DNA from: Phaeodactylibacter xiamenensis
Lineage (GTDB): Bacteria > Bacteroidota > Bacteroidia > Chitinophagales > Saprospiraceae
NCBI RefSeq assembly: GCF_000759025.1
Contig: NZ_JPOS01000083.1
Location: forward strand, 310,001-374,000
Reading direction: 5' to 3'
Length of the DNA: 64,000 nt
Under the pieces are notes generated by a model. The model was given only the letters and a program-made list of their open reading frames with translations. It was not told the origin of the DNA and ran no database searches. A program made the translations under genes and the position numbers. Below, one piece after another: positions 45,746 to 54,485 of this stretch (position 1 is its first letter; every line of letters begins with the position of its first letter).

Positions 45746-46866
45746 ATGCAAAAGCCATCTTTACTATTCCTTCTCGTACTATGCCCATTTTTTCTGCTTG
45801 CCCAGTACAAAACAGTGAGCCTGGACTTTGAAAGCACCTACATTTGGGATAACAACCCGCTTCCGGCGGAGACGAATATCCTCTTCACCGGGTCCATCCC
45901 TTCCTACATCGACCGGGTCGAGCTGAATATTAAGCCTCCCAGAGGCAAATCCACCGTACTGCATTCCGCCGTATGGCAGCGCCCGCTGGACAATAAGTAA
46001 AAGACCTACAGCCTGCCTGTCAATTACAAGTTCCGCTCCTCCGGCAGTTATGATATTGAGGTCTTGTATTTTCAAACCCTAAGTAATGCGCAGCGGACAG
46101 TACTTGTACAGACTCTCAACAAACGGCTGCAACTATTTTTGGAAACGCAGCTCACTCAGGAGTCCAAAACCATCGAATGGGAAAACAAACCTAAGCGCCT
46201 ACTACAGGAGATGAACGACTTGCTGCAGGCCGATCTTCAAAACTACCGCACCGGTATTGCCGCTCCGGCTCAGGAGTTGTCCAACCTGGTAGCCCTGCAG
46301 ATGGAAAAAATGGCGGATATGCGCATGCGGGAAAGCGTGGGGCAGGTCCGCATGGCTGAAGAACGGGTGCTGCTGCGGCAACTGCTGCAGGACGAGCTCG
46401 ATCGCATGCTGCCCGCACCACTTTACAAAATTGCGGACGCCCGTTTGCTGGAAGACTGCCCGACCGAGTCTAAGAAAGGCGCCCTGGCTGTCAATGCCGG
46501 TTACGGAGGCGTTTACTTTAGTGGCGACCTGGGGAAGACCTGGATTACGATACGGCGCCCTACGTGGGTTTGTCCTTCCCCTTAGGCAACAGTGCCTTCG
46601 CGCCCCGCTTTTTCAGCAATACGTACATTGGATTTGGCTTATTCCTGCAAGACTTTGAAAATGCAGACGAGCAAAAGCTCACTGGCCCTATCACCGGACT
46701 GCCCATTTACGCCAGTCTGGACTATAAGCTTTTCCAGTTTGTTTACCTGAATCTGGGAGCCACCTTATTGGAAGAAACCACCGCCGGCGGCCGGCAGGAA
46801 CTCCTTGTGCGCCCCTTCATCGGCCTGAGTGCAAAGGTGAATCTGTCTGTACAGTTTGAGCGATAA
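45746..46866 (+). pseudogene. Broken gene: exported protein with C-terminal barrel-like domain (in-frame stop and frameshift)
   Basis: A signal peptide (MQKPSLLFLLVLCPFFLLAQ) begins at 45746, then coding continues to a TAA at 45998-46000. The same frame is coding again directly afterwards (KTYSLPVNYKFRSSGSYDIE) to about 46530, where a run of four G (46531-46534) appears to have lost one base; the downstream half (DYDTAPYVGLSFPLGN to SVQFER) continues in another frame to 46866. Restoring both would give about 373 residues: domain with stator-like coiled part, then an outer-membrane barrel-like end. Two lesions make decay more likely than recoding, but sequencing error cannot be excluded. Confidence 0.85.
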
Positions 46867-46875
46867 GCATTTAAG

Positions 46876-46909
46876 ATGGCAGGTCATCCCCTGAAAGATG
46901 ACCTGCCAT
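46876..46909. terminator. Bidirectional hairpin between the broken gene and arcA
   Basis: ATGGCAGGTCATC (46876-46888) and GATGACCTGCCAT (46897-46909) form a perfect 13-bp stem around an 8-nt loop. It sits between convergent ends at 46866 (+) and 46922 (-), so it can serve both strands. Confidence 0.8.
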
Positions 46910-46921
46910 TCAACCAAAAGA

Positions 46922-48184
46922 TCAACCTCTTTCCACCGGACAAGTCATACAGTGCGAGCCGCCCCGGGCCCGGGAAAGCTCATTGGAAGGCAAGGCAATG
47001 ATGGTATTTTTCACCTCCTCCGGCTTGAGCGAACCATCCTGAAACGCTTGCAACATACTCGTAGCGTGGATGATTTGATACCCGGCGCTGCGGAAAGCCT
47101 TCTCCGTGTAAGGATTGCGGTCGTAGGTGATTGCCACGCCTGGCTTCAGGGCCACAAGGTTGCAGCCATCTGTCCACTGCTCCCGGTCCTGATAGGGCGA
47201 AATGCCTTCCCCGCTGAGGATGAATTCCATGTCCGGGTTAATCTCTGCGTGGAAAAACTCCTTAATGGAAGGATAATGACGGGTAGCTCCGTTGGAGGAA
47301 AACACTTCGACATAAGAACCAAGCCCATCCAACACAATTGGCTTGAATGCCACGATGTGGTTGGTATTGATTTGCGTAAAAATGGTATCAATGTGCATGT
47401 AACTGCGGTCGGTTGGGATATTGATCTGCACGACATGCTTCACCACGCCTTTTTTGAAAAGGACTTCTTTGAGCGACTGAATGGCATGGGCGGTCGTCCG
47501 CTCACTGCAACCGATGAGCAGGTAGTCTTCGTTAATGATCATCACATCTCCGCCTTCGATACTCACCATTTCCCGGCGGCGGGAAGGCGGGAATAGCTCT
47601 ACGTTGTTCAGGTTGATGATACGCCCCTCTTTGCTCAGTGCATTGAAAATGGGGTGTGCCCAAAAAATATAGCGGGTGAGGAAATTTTCGCGGAAGCGTG
47701 CTTCCTTAGCCGCTTTGGTGATGATGACATGGTCGTTGACCGTAACCGCGATGTCCCGGGTGAAGATGAAGTTTGGGATAGGATCAAAGAGAATCATATT
47801 CTCTTGCTGCAGGTAGCCCGTGATCAGCGTCTCCGTTAGCGCTTTGTTGTCCAGTTTCAGGAGCATATCCTCGTAGGAGCGTGGCAGTTCCTCATAATCG
47901 ATGATTTTCTCGATCATCTCCTTTTTGTCGGCTTCCGAGGCAGCCTCCAGGGCTTCAAAGAGGAGGTCTTCTGTTTCGAGGACATTCTCCTCTCCTACAA
48001 AGTGCTTTAGAATTTCCGAAAACACATCGTGCTCTTCCTGCATCTGCGGCAGGTACACGATATCGTCAAACAAGAGCTCTTCGGCCCGCTTTGGGCTAAT
48101 GCGGGCAATGCCCTCATCGGGGCGGTGAATGATCACGCGTTTAAGTGGCGCAATTTCTGAAGCCACGTTTACAGTTACAGCCAT
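46922..48184 (-). CDS. arcA: Arginine deiminase family protein
   Basis: Hydrolyses arginine to citrulline and ammonia (guanidino-modifying superfamily). It has 420 residues, close to other arginine deiminases. Visible active-site pieces are SIEGGDVMIIN, MHIDTIFTQIN (catalytic His) and the terminal SHCMTCP (C412). The normal C-terminal motif reads RCMSMP; here HCMTCP adds a second Cys (C415). No arcB, arcC or arcD is present, so use as an energy pathway is unlikely. It is last in an operon with FAD oxidoreductase, aldo/keto reductase and glycosyltransferase (13 bp after the oxidoreductase stop). The substrate is presumed arginine by family; a modified role cannot be ruled out. Confidence 0.85.
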   Translation of the reverse strand: MAVTVNVASEIAPLKRVIIHRPDEGIARISPKRAEELLFDDIVYLPQMQEEHDVFSEILKHFVGEENVLETEDLLFEALEAASEADKKEMIEKIIDYEELPRSYEDMLLKLDNKALTETLITGYLQQENMILFDPIPNFIFTRDIAVTVNDHVIITKAAKEARFRENFLTRYIFWAHPIFNALSKEGRIINLNNVELFPPSRRREMVSIEGGDVMIINEDYLLIGCSERTTAHAIQSLKEVLFKKGVVKHVVQINIPTDRSYMHIDTIFTQINTNHIVAFKPIVLDGLGSYVEVFSSNGATRHYPSIKEFFHAEINPDMEFILSGEGISPYQDREQWTDGCNLVALKPGVAITYDRNPYTEKAFRSAGYQIIHATSMLQAFQDGSLKPEEVKNTIIALPSNELSRARGGSHCMTCPVERG

Positions 48185-48197
48185 ACTTGGTTAGGAT

Positions 48198-49334
48198 TTA
48201 AAGGGATACGACTTTTTCGATCTCGTAAATGGAATTGATTTTTCCGGCAAAGATGCAATAAAACTTGGGATTTTCATGGAGGACAGATATCTCCGTAGGC
48301 CGCCCATCGTCAATATAACTGGCTTTAAGTTTAGACTTAACGGTAAACATCGAGGTGAAGTACTGAAACTCCACCTTGTCAGTAAAGTAATGCCGGATTT
48401 GCCCCAGCATTTTGCGGTAATTGCTGGCCGGTTTGGCGGGGCAGAAGTTGCAGATGTCCGTAAAGTCCGGGCGGCAGTTGGTGTTCACCTGCTGACAGTC
48501 GAAGGTGGGCAGGTTGTCGTAGGAGACTTTATGGTGGGTGTAGGCTACGCTTGACAGGGACAGCAGCCCGCTTTTGCCGTAAGGCATAATGGAGCCAAAG
48601 GGACCGTCCATAATCGTCAGCCCGATATCCCGGACCTGAGGGGAATTGACGAAAGCCATTTCTGAAATCTCATGCATCAGGTCGATATCGCGCACGCCAA
48701 AAAGGCGGTTGATGGCGTTGCTACCGGCGTAGGTCGCGTTGATCACCTGACGGGCTTTAACAGTTTCAAGCTTACCGCTTTCGAGAGCTTTTAACCCGAC
48801 CTGCCATTGGTCGCCATCGGCTGCTGCATTGACCACTTCCGTGAAAAGCCGGGGCGTCACCTCCGGGCTTGCCTCGTAGAGCCGCTGCCGGTAGTATTCT
48901 GCGATGAGAATGGGGTCGAAGGTGTACTCCACGGTCTTGTACAAAGCCTCGAGCCGGTGGTAGTTGAAGTACGGATGGCGCTCCACCGGCTCGCAGGGAA
49001 TGCCGATGAAGGCGCAGAACCGTTCGAACTGCGCGGCATCCGTAAAGGAGCCAAAGCGGTCGATGGCGTAGTACTTCTCGAACTCAAAGTTGATAAAATC
49101 CTGATGGTCAGCGGTAAAGCGCGCTTTGTTGTCGTCGGACATCCGGGCCGTTGCCACACTACGCGGATAGTGGTAACCGCTGTGCAGCCGCGCCTGATTG
49201 ACGATGGAAGCCTTTTTTAGCAATACCTTTTCCTTCTCCACGAGCAGTACCCGCTGCCCTTGCCCCCGGAGAAACAAAGCCGCATATATACCAAAAATAC
49301 CGCCGCCGACGATCAGGAAATCGTACTGCTCCAT
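48198..49334 (-). CDS. FAD-dependent oxidoreductase (DAO family) with a cysteine cluster
   Basis: Encodes 378 residues; the N-terminal FAD motif YDFLIVGGGIFGIYAALFL and the E-x-E end (VLLVEKE) are clear. The DAO-type substrate region follows. A Cys-rich stretch near 278-302 (DCQQVNTNCRPDFTDICNFC) has C-x6-C-x7-C-x2-C, unusual for this family. The operon context (glycosyltransferase 2, aldo/keto reductase, arginine deiminase) suggests modification of a sugar or amino compound rather than general amino acid oxidation. Substrate unknown. Start and AKR stop are 2 bp apart. Confidence 0.8.
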   Translation of the reverse strand: MEQYDFLIVGGGIFGIYAALFLRGQGQRVLLVEKEKVLLKKASIVNQARLHSGYHYPRSVATARMSDDNKARFTADHQDFINFEFEKYYAIDRFGSFTDAAQFERFCAFIGIPCEPVERHPYFNYHRLEALYKTVEYTFDPILIAEYYRQRLYEASPEVTPRLFTEVVNAAADGDQWQVGLKALESGKLETVKARQVINATYAGSNAINRLFGVRDIDLMHEISEMAFVNSPQVRDIGLTIMDGPFGSIMPYGKSGLLSLSSVAYTHHKVSYDNLPTFDCQQVNTNCRPDFTDICNFCPAKPASNYRKMLGQIRHYFTDKVEFQYFTSMFTVKSKLKASYIDDGRPTEISVLHENPKFYCIFAGKINSIYEIEKVVSL

Positions 49335-49336
49335 AT

Positions 49337-50257
49337 TTAAAATTGTGCCGCTACCTGTTTGAGCCCTTCGTAAAAATCACTGTAATCATAACGCTGCAGG
49401 GCCTCATGGAAGTTGAGCGTATGCTCCAATTGCTCCGGCCGGGAAGGGCCAATCAGTATGCCGCCTACATCCGGGCTGTGAAAGGCATAAGCCATGCCAC
49501 AGTGGTTCATATTGGAGACCGCAGGGCGACCGGGCTGCTCATTGGCCCCCGCGAGTACTTCTTGCAAGGACCCGACGATGGGGTACGGCTTGTCCGTATC
49601 TCCGCCCCGTGCTTTCAGGGAACTGCCCTGATGATAAGCCGCCGCATCAAGCTTGATCCCCCCGGCATTCACTCCGTAGGTAATGAACCGGGGCTGCCCG
49701 TGGAAGGGTTTGTAGCGCTCGTAATCCGATTGCAGCAGGTTGTGTTTCATTTGTATGCGGAAGTCGAAACCATAGGCTTCATTCACCTTAGCATGCACCT
49801 CCGGATGACGGATACCGGACAGCCCCAATCGGTAGCCCAGGTCCTTTGCGCGCTGAAAAGCCTCAAACGTAGCCTCGATTTCTTCGGTAGCCTCCCGGTT
49901 ATCCCAGTGGAGCATAAATGTGTCGAGGTTGTCCCCAAAGGCATAGCGGTACTCATCGAGCATGATGAGCAGGAAACTTTTGGACAAATTGCACTCCGGC
50001 GTACGCATATTATTGACACTCCCCACTTTCATCATCACACGGAGATCATTGATAGCGTGAGCATTGATCCATTGCAGGAGGATTTGCTCTGCCAGGCGGA
50101 AGTCCTCCGGGTTTTTATTGATGGGATAGTTGGTGGACCCATCCACCTCCCGGTAGCCCCGGTCGTATAACTGGTCAAGGAGTTTGAAGGCGGTGGCGCG
50201 TTCGGTGGTCCACCCCCACATTGCAGTGCCTAGTATTAATGTCGGCGCAGTGCTCAT
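49337..50257 (-). CDS. Aldo/keto reductase
   Basis: A 306-residue TIM-barrel oxidoreductase using NAD(P)H. The catalytic tetrad is present at D39, Y44, K77 and H117 (VDGSTNY, MMKVG, MLHWDN). The N-terminal LILGTAMWGW is typical. The C-terminal substrate loops are short. Its start overlaps the stop of the glycosyltransferase gene by 4 bp (ATGA), and the next gene begins 2 bp after its stop, so translational coupling is likely. The substrate is unknown; context suggests a sugar. Confidence 0.87.
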   Translation of the reverse strand: MSTAPTLILGTAMWGWTTERATAFKLLDQLYDRGYREVDGSTNYPINKNPEDFRLAEQILLQWINAHAINDLRVMMKVGSVNNMRTPECNLSKSFLLIMLDEYRYAFGDNLDTFMLHWDNREATEEIEATFEAFQRAKDLGYRLGLSGIRHPEVHAKVNEAYGFDFRIQMKHNLLQSDYERYKPFHGQPRFITYGVNAGGIKLDAAAYHQGSSLKARGGDTDKPYPIVGSLQEVLAGANEQPGRPAVSNMNHCGMAYAFHSPDVGGILIGPSRPEQLEHTLNFHEALQRYDYSDFYEGLKQVAAQF

Positions 50258-50991
50258 GGCCGTCGTTTTTTGAGTTCGATCATGGAGTTAATGTAGCGCT
50301 TGGCCAGAGGCAGGATTTCCACCCGGCTGCTGCTGACGTCATCTGTCCACTTGACGGGCAGTTCGTAAATCCGCTTGTTGAGCCATTCGGCTGTGGTGAG
50401 CAGCTCCGTGGAAAAGAACCAGCCATCGTTTTGCGCCCCGGCTTCGTGCAGCTCCGGATACACCTCCCGCTTCAGCCATTTGAATCCGCACATCCCATCT
50501 GAAAAGCCTACACCGAGGTACGTTTTAAGCAACAGGTTGAACACCCGGCTGGCCACTTCACGCTTGAAGGGCCGGTTGACGACTTTGGATTTGGGGTGCA
50601 GGCGGGAAGCGTAGACCACATCGTAATCCTCTTCAGCGATCGCCCGGTAGGCTTCCAGGAAGTGCGGCAGGTCAGTGGCCAGGTCGAGGTCCATGTACCC
50701 CACGATGTCTGCTTTAGACTGCCCCCAGGAGGTCTTCAGTGCCAGCCCGACGCCGCGGCGGGGCACTTTCACGAAAGTGACTTCCGGGATACGGTTGCTG
50801 AGTTCCTGCGCGATTTCCAGGGTCCGGTCTGTAGAGCCATTGTCGGCAATGACGATCTGCCACTGCCCTTCGGTTGGGAAATGGGTTTTCAGAAAGGCAT
50901 GCAACTGCTCTACCTGCCGGGCCAAAGTCGGCTCTTCGTTCAGCACCGGAATGGTGACGTCAAAGGTCTTCATGCGTACGGGATTGGTCAT
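50254..50991 (-). CDS. Family 2 glycosyltransferase (dolichyl/undecaprenyl-phosphate hexosyltransferase-like)
   Basis: Transfers a sugar from a nucleotide-sugar donor, 245 residues, GT-A fold. Motifs: DVTIPVLNEEPTLARQVEQL, IVIADNGSTDRTLEIA, and the DxD in GYMDLDLATDL. There is no C-terminal membrane pair, so it may act as a soluble enzyme on a lipid phosphate. ATGs at 50991 and 50973 are both possible starts. It is the first gene of the four-gene minus-strand operon and is divergent from the gene at 51062. Confidence 0.88.
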   Translation of the reverse strand: MTNPVRMKTFDVTIPVLNEEPTLARQVEQLHAFLKTHFPTEGQWQIVIADNGSTDRTLEIAQELSNRIPEVTFVKVPRRGVGLALKTSWGQSKADIVGYMDLDLATDLPHFLEAYRAIAEEDYDVVYASRLHPKSKVVNRPFKREVASRVFNLLLKTYLGVGFSDGMCGFKWLKREVYPELHEAGAQNDGWFFSTELLTTAEWLNKRIYELPVKWTDDVSSSRVEILPLAKRYINSMIELKKRRP

Positions 50992-51061
50992 TAGCGGCGA
51001 AGATAAACAAATGCGGTTGTAAAACTACCTGAATTTTGCGTTATTTGCAGTCCTCAATTCA

Positions 51062-52099
51062 ATGATGATCATGAACAACAATTCTCACGTACAGCCCAAA
51101 CCATTCTGGAAGCGCCCCGAAGGCGCCACTGGCGCTGTCTTTCTGGGGGCGCTCCTCGTTGGTGGCGGCTACCTGCTGTATACGGCATTGCCGACTCTGA
51201 TCGATTTGGCGCAAAATACGCTCTACCTGGCAGGTATGCTGGCTGTACTGGCTGCCGTCGTTTACATGGTGCTAGACCCGCGCATGCGCAACCTTATCTG
51301 GTACATGTACCGCAGCGTGATGCGCTGGATTACCGGCATTTTTGTGGAGCTCGACCCCATCGGCATTCTCAAAAACTATGTGGACGACCTCAAAAAGAAG
51401 GTCAAGCAGATGGAAAAGCAGATCAATATCCTGCGCGGGCAAATGCACAAATTGCGGGAGTTGATCCACATCAACAAAAAAGAGATTGAGGCCAACCTCC
51501 AACTGGCCAGCAAAGCCAAAGCCAGCAACAAGCAAACGGTGATGATCCTGAAGTCGCGCAAAGCTGGCCGGCTGAAGGACTCCAACGTCCGGCTGGAAGA
51601 CCTCTACCAGAAGATGGAGGTACTGTACCGCGTGCTCACCAAGATGCACGAGAATTCGCTTATCCTTGCCGAGGACGTGAAGGACCAGGTTATGATCAAG
51701 GAGCAGGAGCGCAAAGCCATCCACGCCAGCCATGGGGCGATGAACTCCGCTATGAGCATCATGCAGGGCGACCCGGACAAGCGCGCGATGTTTGATGCCG
51801 CTATGGAAGCCATCACCGATGATGTTGCCAACAAAGTGGGAGAAATGGACCGCTTTATGGAGATGTCCTCCAACTTCATGAACTCGATCGACCTCCAAAA
51901 TGGCATTTTCGAGGAAGAAGGGCTCAAAATGCTGGAAAAGTGGGAAAAAGAGAGCACTTCACTCATTTTGGGTGAAGACGAAAAACAAAACCTGCTTTCT
52001 CAGGCCGCCAACGACAGCGATGTGCTGGACCTGGACCAGCCCATCAAGGAGCCGTTGAGGCAGGAAGGGCGGCGCAATCAATATGATACTTTTTTTTGA
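51062..52099 (+). CDS. Membrane-anchored coiled-coil protein, unknown family
   Basis: Encodes up to 345 residues; ATGs at 51062, 51065 and 51071 are all possible. Two or three hydrophobic segments near the N terminus (about 26-44 and 48-71, then a WYMYRSVMRWITGIFV stretch) are followed by a long charged coiled coil (about 105-235, DDLKKKVKQMEKQINILRGQ) and a mixed C-terminal part. The shape resembles PspA- or LemA-like scaffolds, but no family motif was recognised. It is monocistronic and complete. Confidence 0.7.
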   Translation: MMIMNNNSHVQPKPFWKRPEGATGAVFLGALLVGGGYLLYTALPTLIDLAQNTLYLAGMLAVLAAVVYMVLDPRMRNLIWYMYRSVMRWITGIFVELDPIGILKNYVDDLKKKVKQMEKQINILRGQMHKLRELIHINKKEIEANLQLASKAKASNKQTVMILKSRKAGRLKDSNVRLEDLYQKMEVLYRVLTKMHENSLILAEDVKDQVMIKEQERKAIHASHGAMNSAMSIMQGDPDKRAMFDAAMEAITDDVANKVGEMDRFMEMSSNFMNSIDLQNGIFEEEGLKMLEKWEKESTSLILGEDEKQNLLSQAANDSDVLDLDQPIKEPLRQEGRRNQYDTFF

Positions 52100-52498
52100 T
52101 TAGCCTGTATTCAACCAAAAATTTATGGGTCAATTCCTTGCAGTGGGGATAGCTACAAAGGTACAGTTGCACCCTATTTCTTCCAGCTATCGAAAGCAAT
52201 AAGGGTATACATCACAGGGTGAGTACTGAAGTACTAAAGTAATTCCCGAAAACGATTCCGGGTTTAGCGTAAACCATAGATAAATACCGTGCCTTTAGGT
52301 AAGAAACATCGGTAGATAATCCAGGTTTGAAGGCAGGTCCGTGCTGTAGGTACGGAATGTGTCAGCGCACCTTTTCCGCCAATATTGCATTCCATCCCTA
52401 AATTCCTTACCTTGAGATTAGATAATTCAAGTAATATGGCTGAGTCAGTATTAGCGGGGAAAATATCCTGCCCAGCCTCCAAATCCCGCTCCAACCTT
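52100..52498. other. Non-coding gap between the coiled-coil gene and the hydrogenase operon end
   Basis: No credible gene. A 76-codon ORF at 52264-52494 (-) lacks composition and neighbours. A perfect -7 box on the minus strand (TACCTTTG, plus-strand 52156-52163) points into the antisense of the coiled-coil gene. A short palindrome AGTACT-GA-AGTACT lies near 52222. Confidence 0.4.
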
Positions 52499-52993
52499 TC
52501 ATTCCTTAGCCACTTGAAAGGCTTCTGCTTCGTTCAAAGCTGAGGCTAAATTGTGCGCTCCTGCTTTCGAGAATCCCCGCTCCAACGCCCATGCTGTCCC
52601 CGATATTTTCAGCAAAAATGCCTGTGGCGCAGCTCCATACAACTGCTTCGACAGTGCCAGCACGGTTGCCGGTGACAACTGATGCGTTGTAAACCCGAAA
52701 TCCGCATCGGCTTGCAGAGGAGTGAACGCAAAACCCATTGGCAACTCCTCCCGACAGGCATCTACAAATAGGACGGTGCGGTAACCGGTGATAAGCAGCG
52801 CATCCTCTACCTGCAGCTGATAACGGTAAACCACCTCTCCCTGAAAGTCATTACTTGCCTCCATCGCCTGCCCAAACGCCCACCCCAGCCCATCGTCCTG
52901 CCGGGCATCATTACCGATGGCAATCAACAAAAGTTCGTTTGCCGGTTTGGATTCGAGTGGATTCATGTTTAACTCGGGATTTAAGCGGGTCAT
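52499..52993 (-). CDS. hoxW: Hydrogenase maturation protease (HoxW-type)
   Basis: Endopeptidase that removes the C-terminal tail of HoxH after nickel insertion. It has 164 residues. The family core LLLIAIGNDARQDDGLGWAF with the metal/nickel-probing Asp, then FVDAC and TTHQLSP (His) is intact. It starts by a 4-bp overlap (ATGA) with the hoxH stop, so the processing enzyme is coupled to its substrate. Last gene of the operon. Confidence 0.92.
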   Translation of the reverse strand: MTRLNPELNMNPLESKPANELLLIAIGNDARQDDGLGWAFGQAMEASNDFQGEVVYRYQLQVEDALLITGYRTVLFVDACREELPMGFAFTPLQADADFGFTTHQLSPATVLALSKQLYGAAPQAFLLKISGTAWALERGFSKAGAHNLASALNEAEAFQVAKE

Positions 52994-54483
52994 ACGTCCA
53001 GCGGATTATTGTACAGGCAACTGTCTTTAGTACGCTGCCCAATCAGTTGACCGCTATGATTGAACAATTCAATCCGTAACGGCATATCCCCGATGGCATG
53101 GGTAGCACAGCTCAGACAGGGGTCGTAGGCCCGGATGGCAATCTCCACCAGATTGAGCATGGGCTCCGTGATCTCCTGTTGCCGACTGAGTTCCCGTCTC
53201 GCCACTTCCTTTACCGCCCTATTCATAGGCTCGTTGTTGTGGGTGGTAGAGACAATAAGGTTACACCAGGTGACCTGCCCTTTTTCATCTGCCCGATAAT
53301 GATGCATCAACGTGCCCCGTGGGGCTTCCACGACGCCCACGCCTTCTTCCTGCCGCTGTCCTTCCCGAACCAGGTCATCGCTCAGAATTTCCGGATCATT
53401 CAGGAGCTGTCGGGCAACTTCGGCACAGTGTAACATTTCGATGAGGCGTGCCCAGTGATAATACAGCGTCCGGTTGACCGGGCTGTGGCCCGAAAACCCG
53501 AAGAAGTGCTGCCGTTCCTGCTCTGCCAGAGGCGTGCCAATATGGCTACAGACATTAAGCCGGGCGAGTGGGCCTACACGGTTCCAGCCATCGGCTCTGC
53601 CCAGATGTTTCAGGTACGGGAACTTGAGGTAGGTCCAGGACTCTACCGCCTCTCCGAAATACTTGCGGTAGTCCTGTGCTGGCACGTCGTTCAGGGTGCG
53701 CTGCCCGCTTGCGTCAATAGCCCTCAGCTGCCCATCGTACAACTCCAGTTCGCCCTGAGCACCAACCAGTCCAAGATGTCCGGAGGGGTAATCCGCAAAG
53801 CTGTCCAGCCAGGCCCGGTTGGTTTCGTGATATTGCCGGAGCATCTGCAGGGTCTCCTGTGTCCACTCAATCATGGTGTCTACCGAAGGAATAGCTTCCC
53901 CATCCAGGAAAAACCGACGTTCTTCGGGGGTGAAGGTCTTGTAATTACCGCCCGGTACTGCCGCTACGCCATGTATGCGCTTTCCGGCAATGGCTTTGAT
54001 AATTTCCTGCCCGAATTTACGCATCAGAATGCCCCGCTTCGCCAGGTCTTTGTTGGCCATAACTACCCCGACGATATTGCGCTCGGCTGCCGGTGTATCT
54101 CCCTTAAGGAGCAAGTCGGGCGAAGCCAGGTAGAAAAAGTGCAGAGCGTGCGATTGAAAGACCTGACCGTAGTGCAAAAGCCGCCTCAGCTTGGTGGCTG
54201 TGGGCGACAAGTCCCCGGGCATCAGTCCATGCAGTTGATCAATGGCTTTGGCAGCGGCCAGGTGGTGGCTTACCGGGCAGATACCGCAAAGGCGCTGCAC
54301 AAGCACCGGCACCTCCCAGTACGGATGCCCCTGAATGAACCGCTCAAAGCCCCGGAACTCGACAATATGGAAGCGGGCTTCGCTGACTTCACCCTGTTCA
54401 TCCAGATGAATGGTCACCCTGCCGTGCCCTTCTACCCGGGTGACAGGGTCAATGGTAATCTTGGTGGTCTTTTGGTTGGGCAT
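52990..54483 (-). CDS. hoxH: NAD-reducing [NiFe] hydrogenase large subunit HoxH
   Basis: Catalytic subunit that splits H2 at the NiFe centre (group 3d, soluble NAD-reducing type). It has 497 residues. The L1 motif RLCGICPVSHH gives C66 and C69; the L2 motif DPCLSCATH gives C456 and C459. A 35-residue tail after the His (AIGDMPLRIELFNHSGQLIG onward) is the segment expected to be cleaved by HoxW. It is 2 bp after hoxUY and overlaps hoxW by 4 bp. Nickel-maturation hyp genes are not in the window. Confidence 0.96.
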   Translation of the reverse strand: MPNQKTTKITIDPVTRVEGHGRVTIHLDEQGEVSEARFHIVEFRGFERFIQGHPYWEVPVLVQRLCGICPVSHHLAAAKAIDQLHGLMPGDLSPTATKLRRLLHYGQVFQSHALHFFYLASPDLLLKGDTPAAERNIVGVVMANKDLAKRGILMRKFGQEIIKAIAGKRIHGVAAVPGGNYKTFTPEERRFFLDGEAIPSVDTMIEWTQETLQMLRQYHETNRAWLDSFADYPSGHLGLVGAQGELELYDGQLRAIDASGQRTLNDVPAQDYRKYFGEAVESWTYLKFPYLKHLGRADGWNRVGPLARLNVCSHIGTPLAEQERQHFFGFSGHSPVNRTLYYHWARLIEMLHCAEVARQLLNDPEILSDDLVREGQRQEEGVGVVEAPRGTLMHHYRADEKGQVTWCNLIVSTTHNNEPMNRAVKEVARRELSRQQEITEPMLNLVEIAIRAYDPCLSCATHAIGDMPLRIELFNHSGQLIGQRTKDSCLYNNPLDV

Positions 54484-54485
54484 GG

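Noticed and set aside
46898-47596. Plus-strand ORF of 232 codons opposite the 3' part of arcA
   Set aside because: Shadow of the arginine deiminase gene.
13450-51572. Depletion of GCCGGC as evidence of the NgoMIV-like system
   Set aside because: Sites are present (for example at 13450, 24685 and 51567), so avoidance is not visible; it does not argue against methylation-based protection.
52264-52494. 76-codon minus-strand ORF in the gap before the hydrogenase
   Set aside because: No domain or helix pattern, no neighbouring co-directional start signal.
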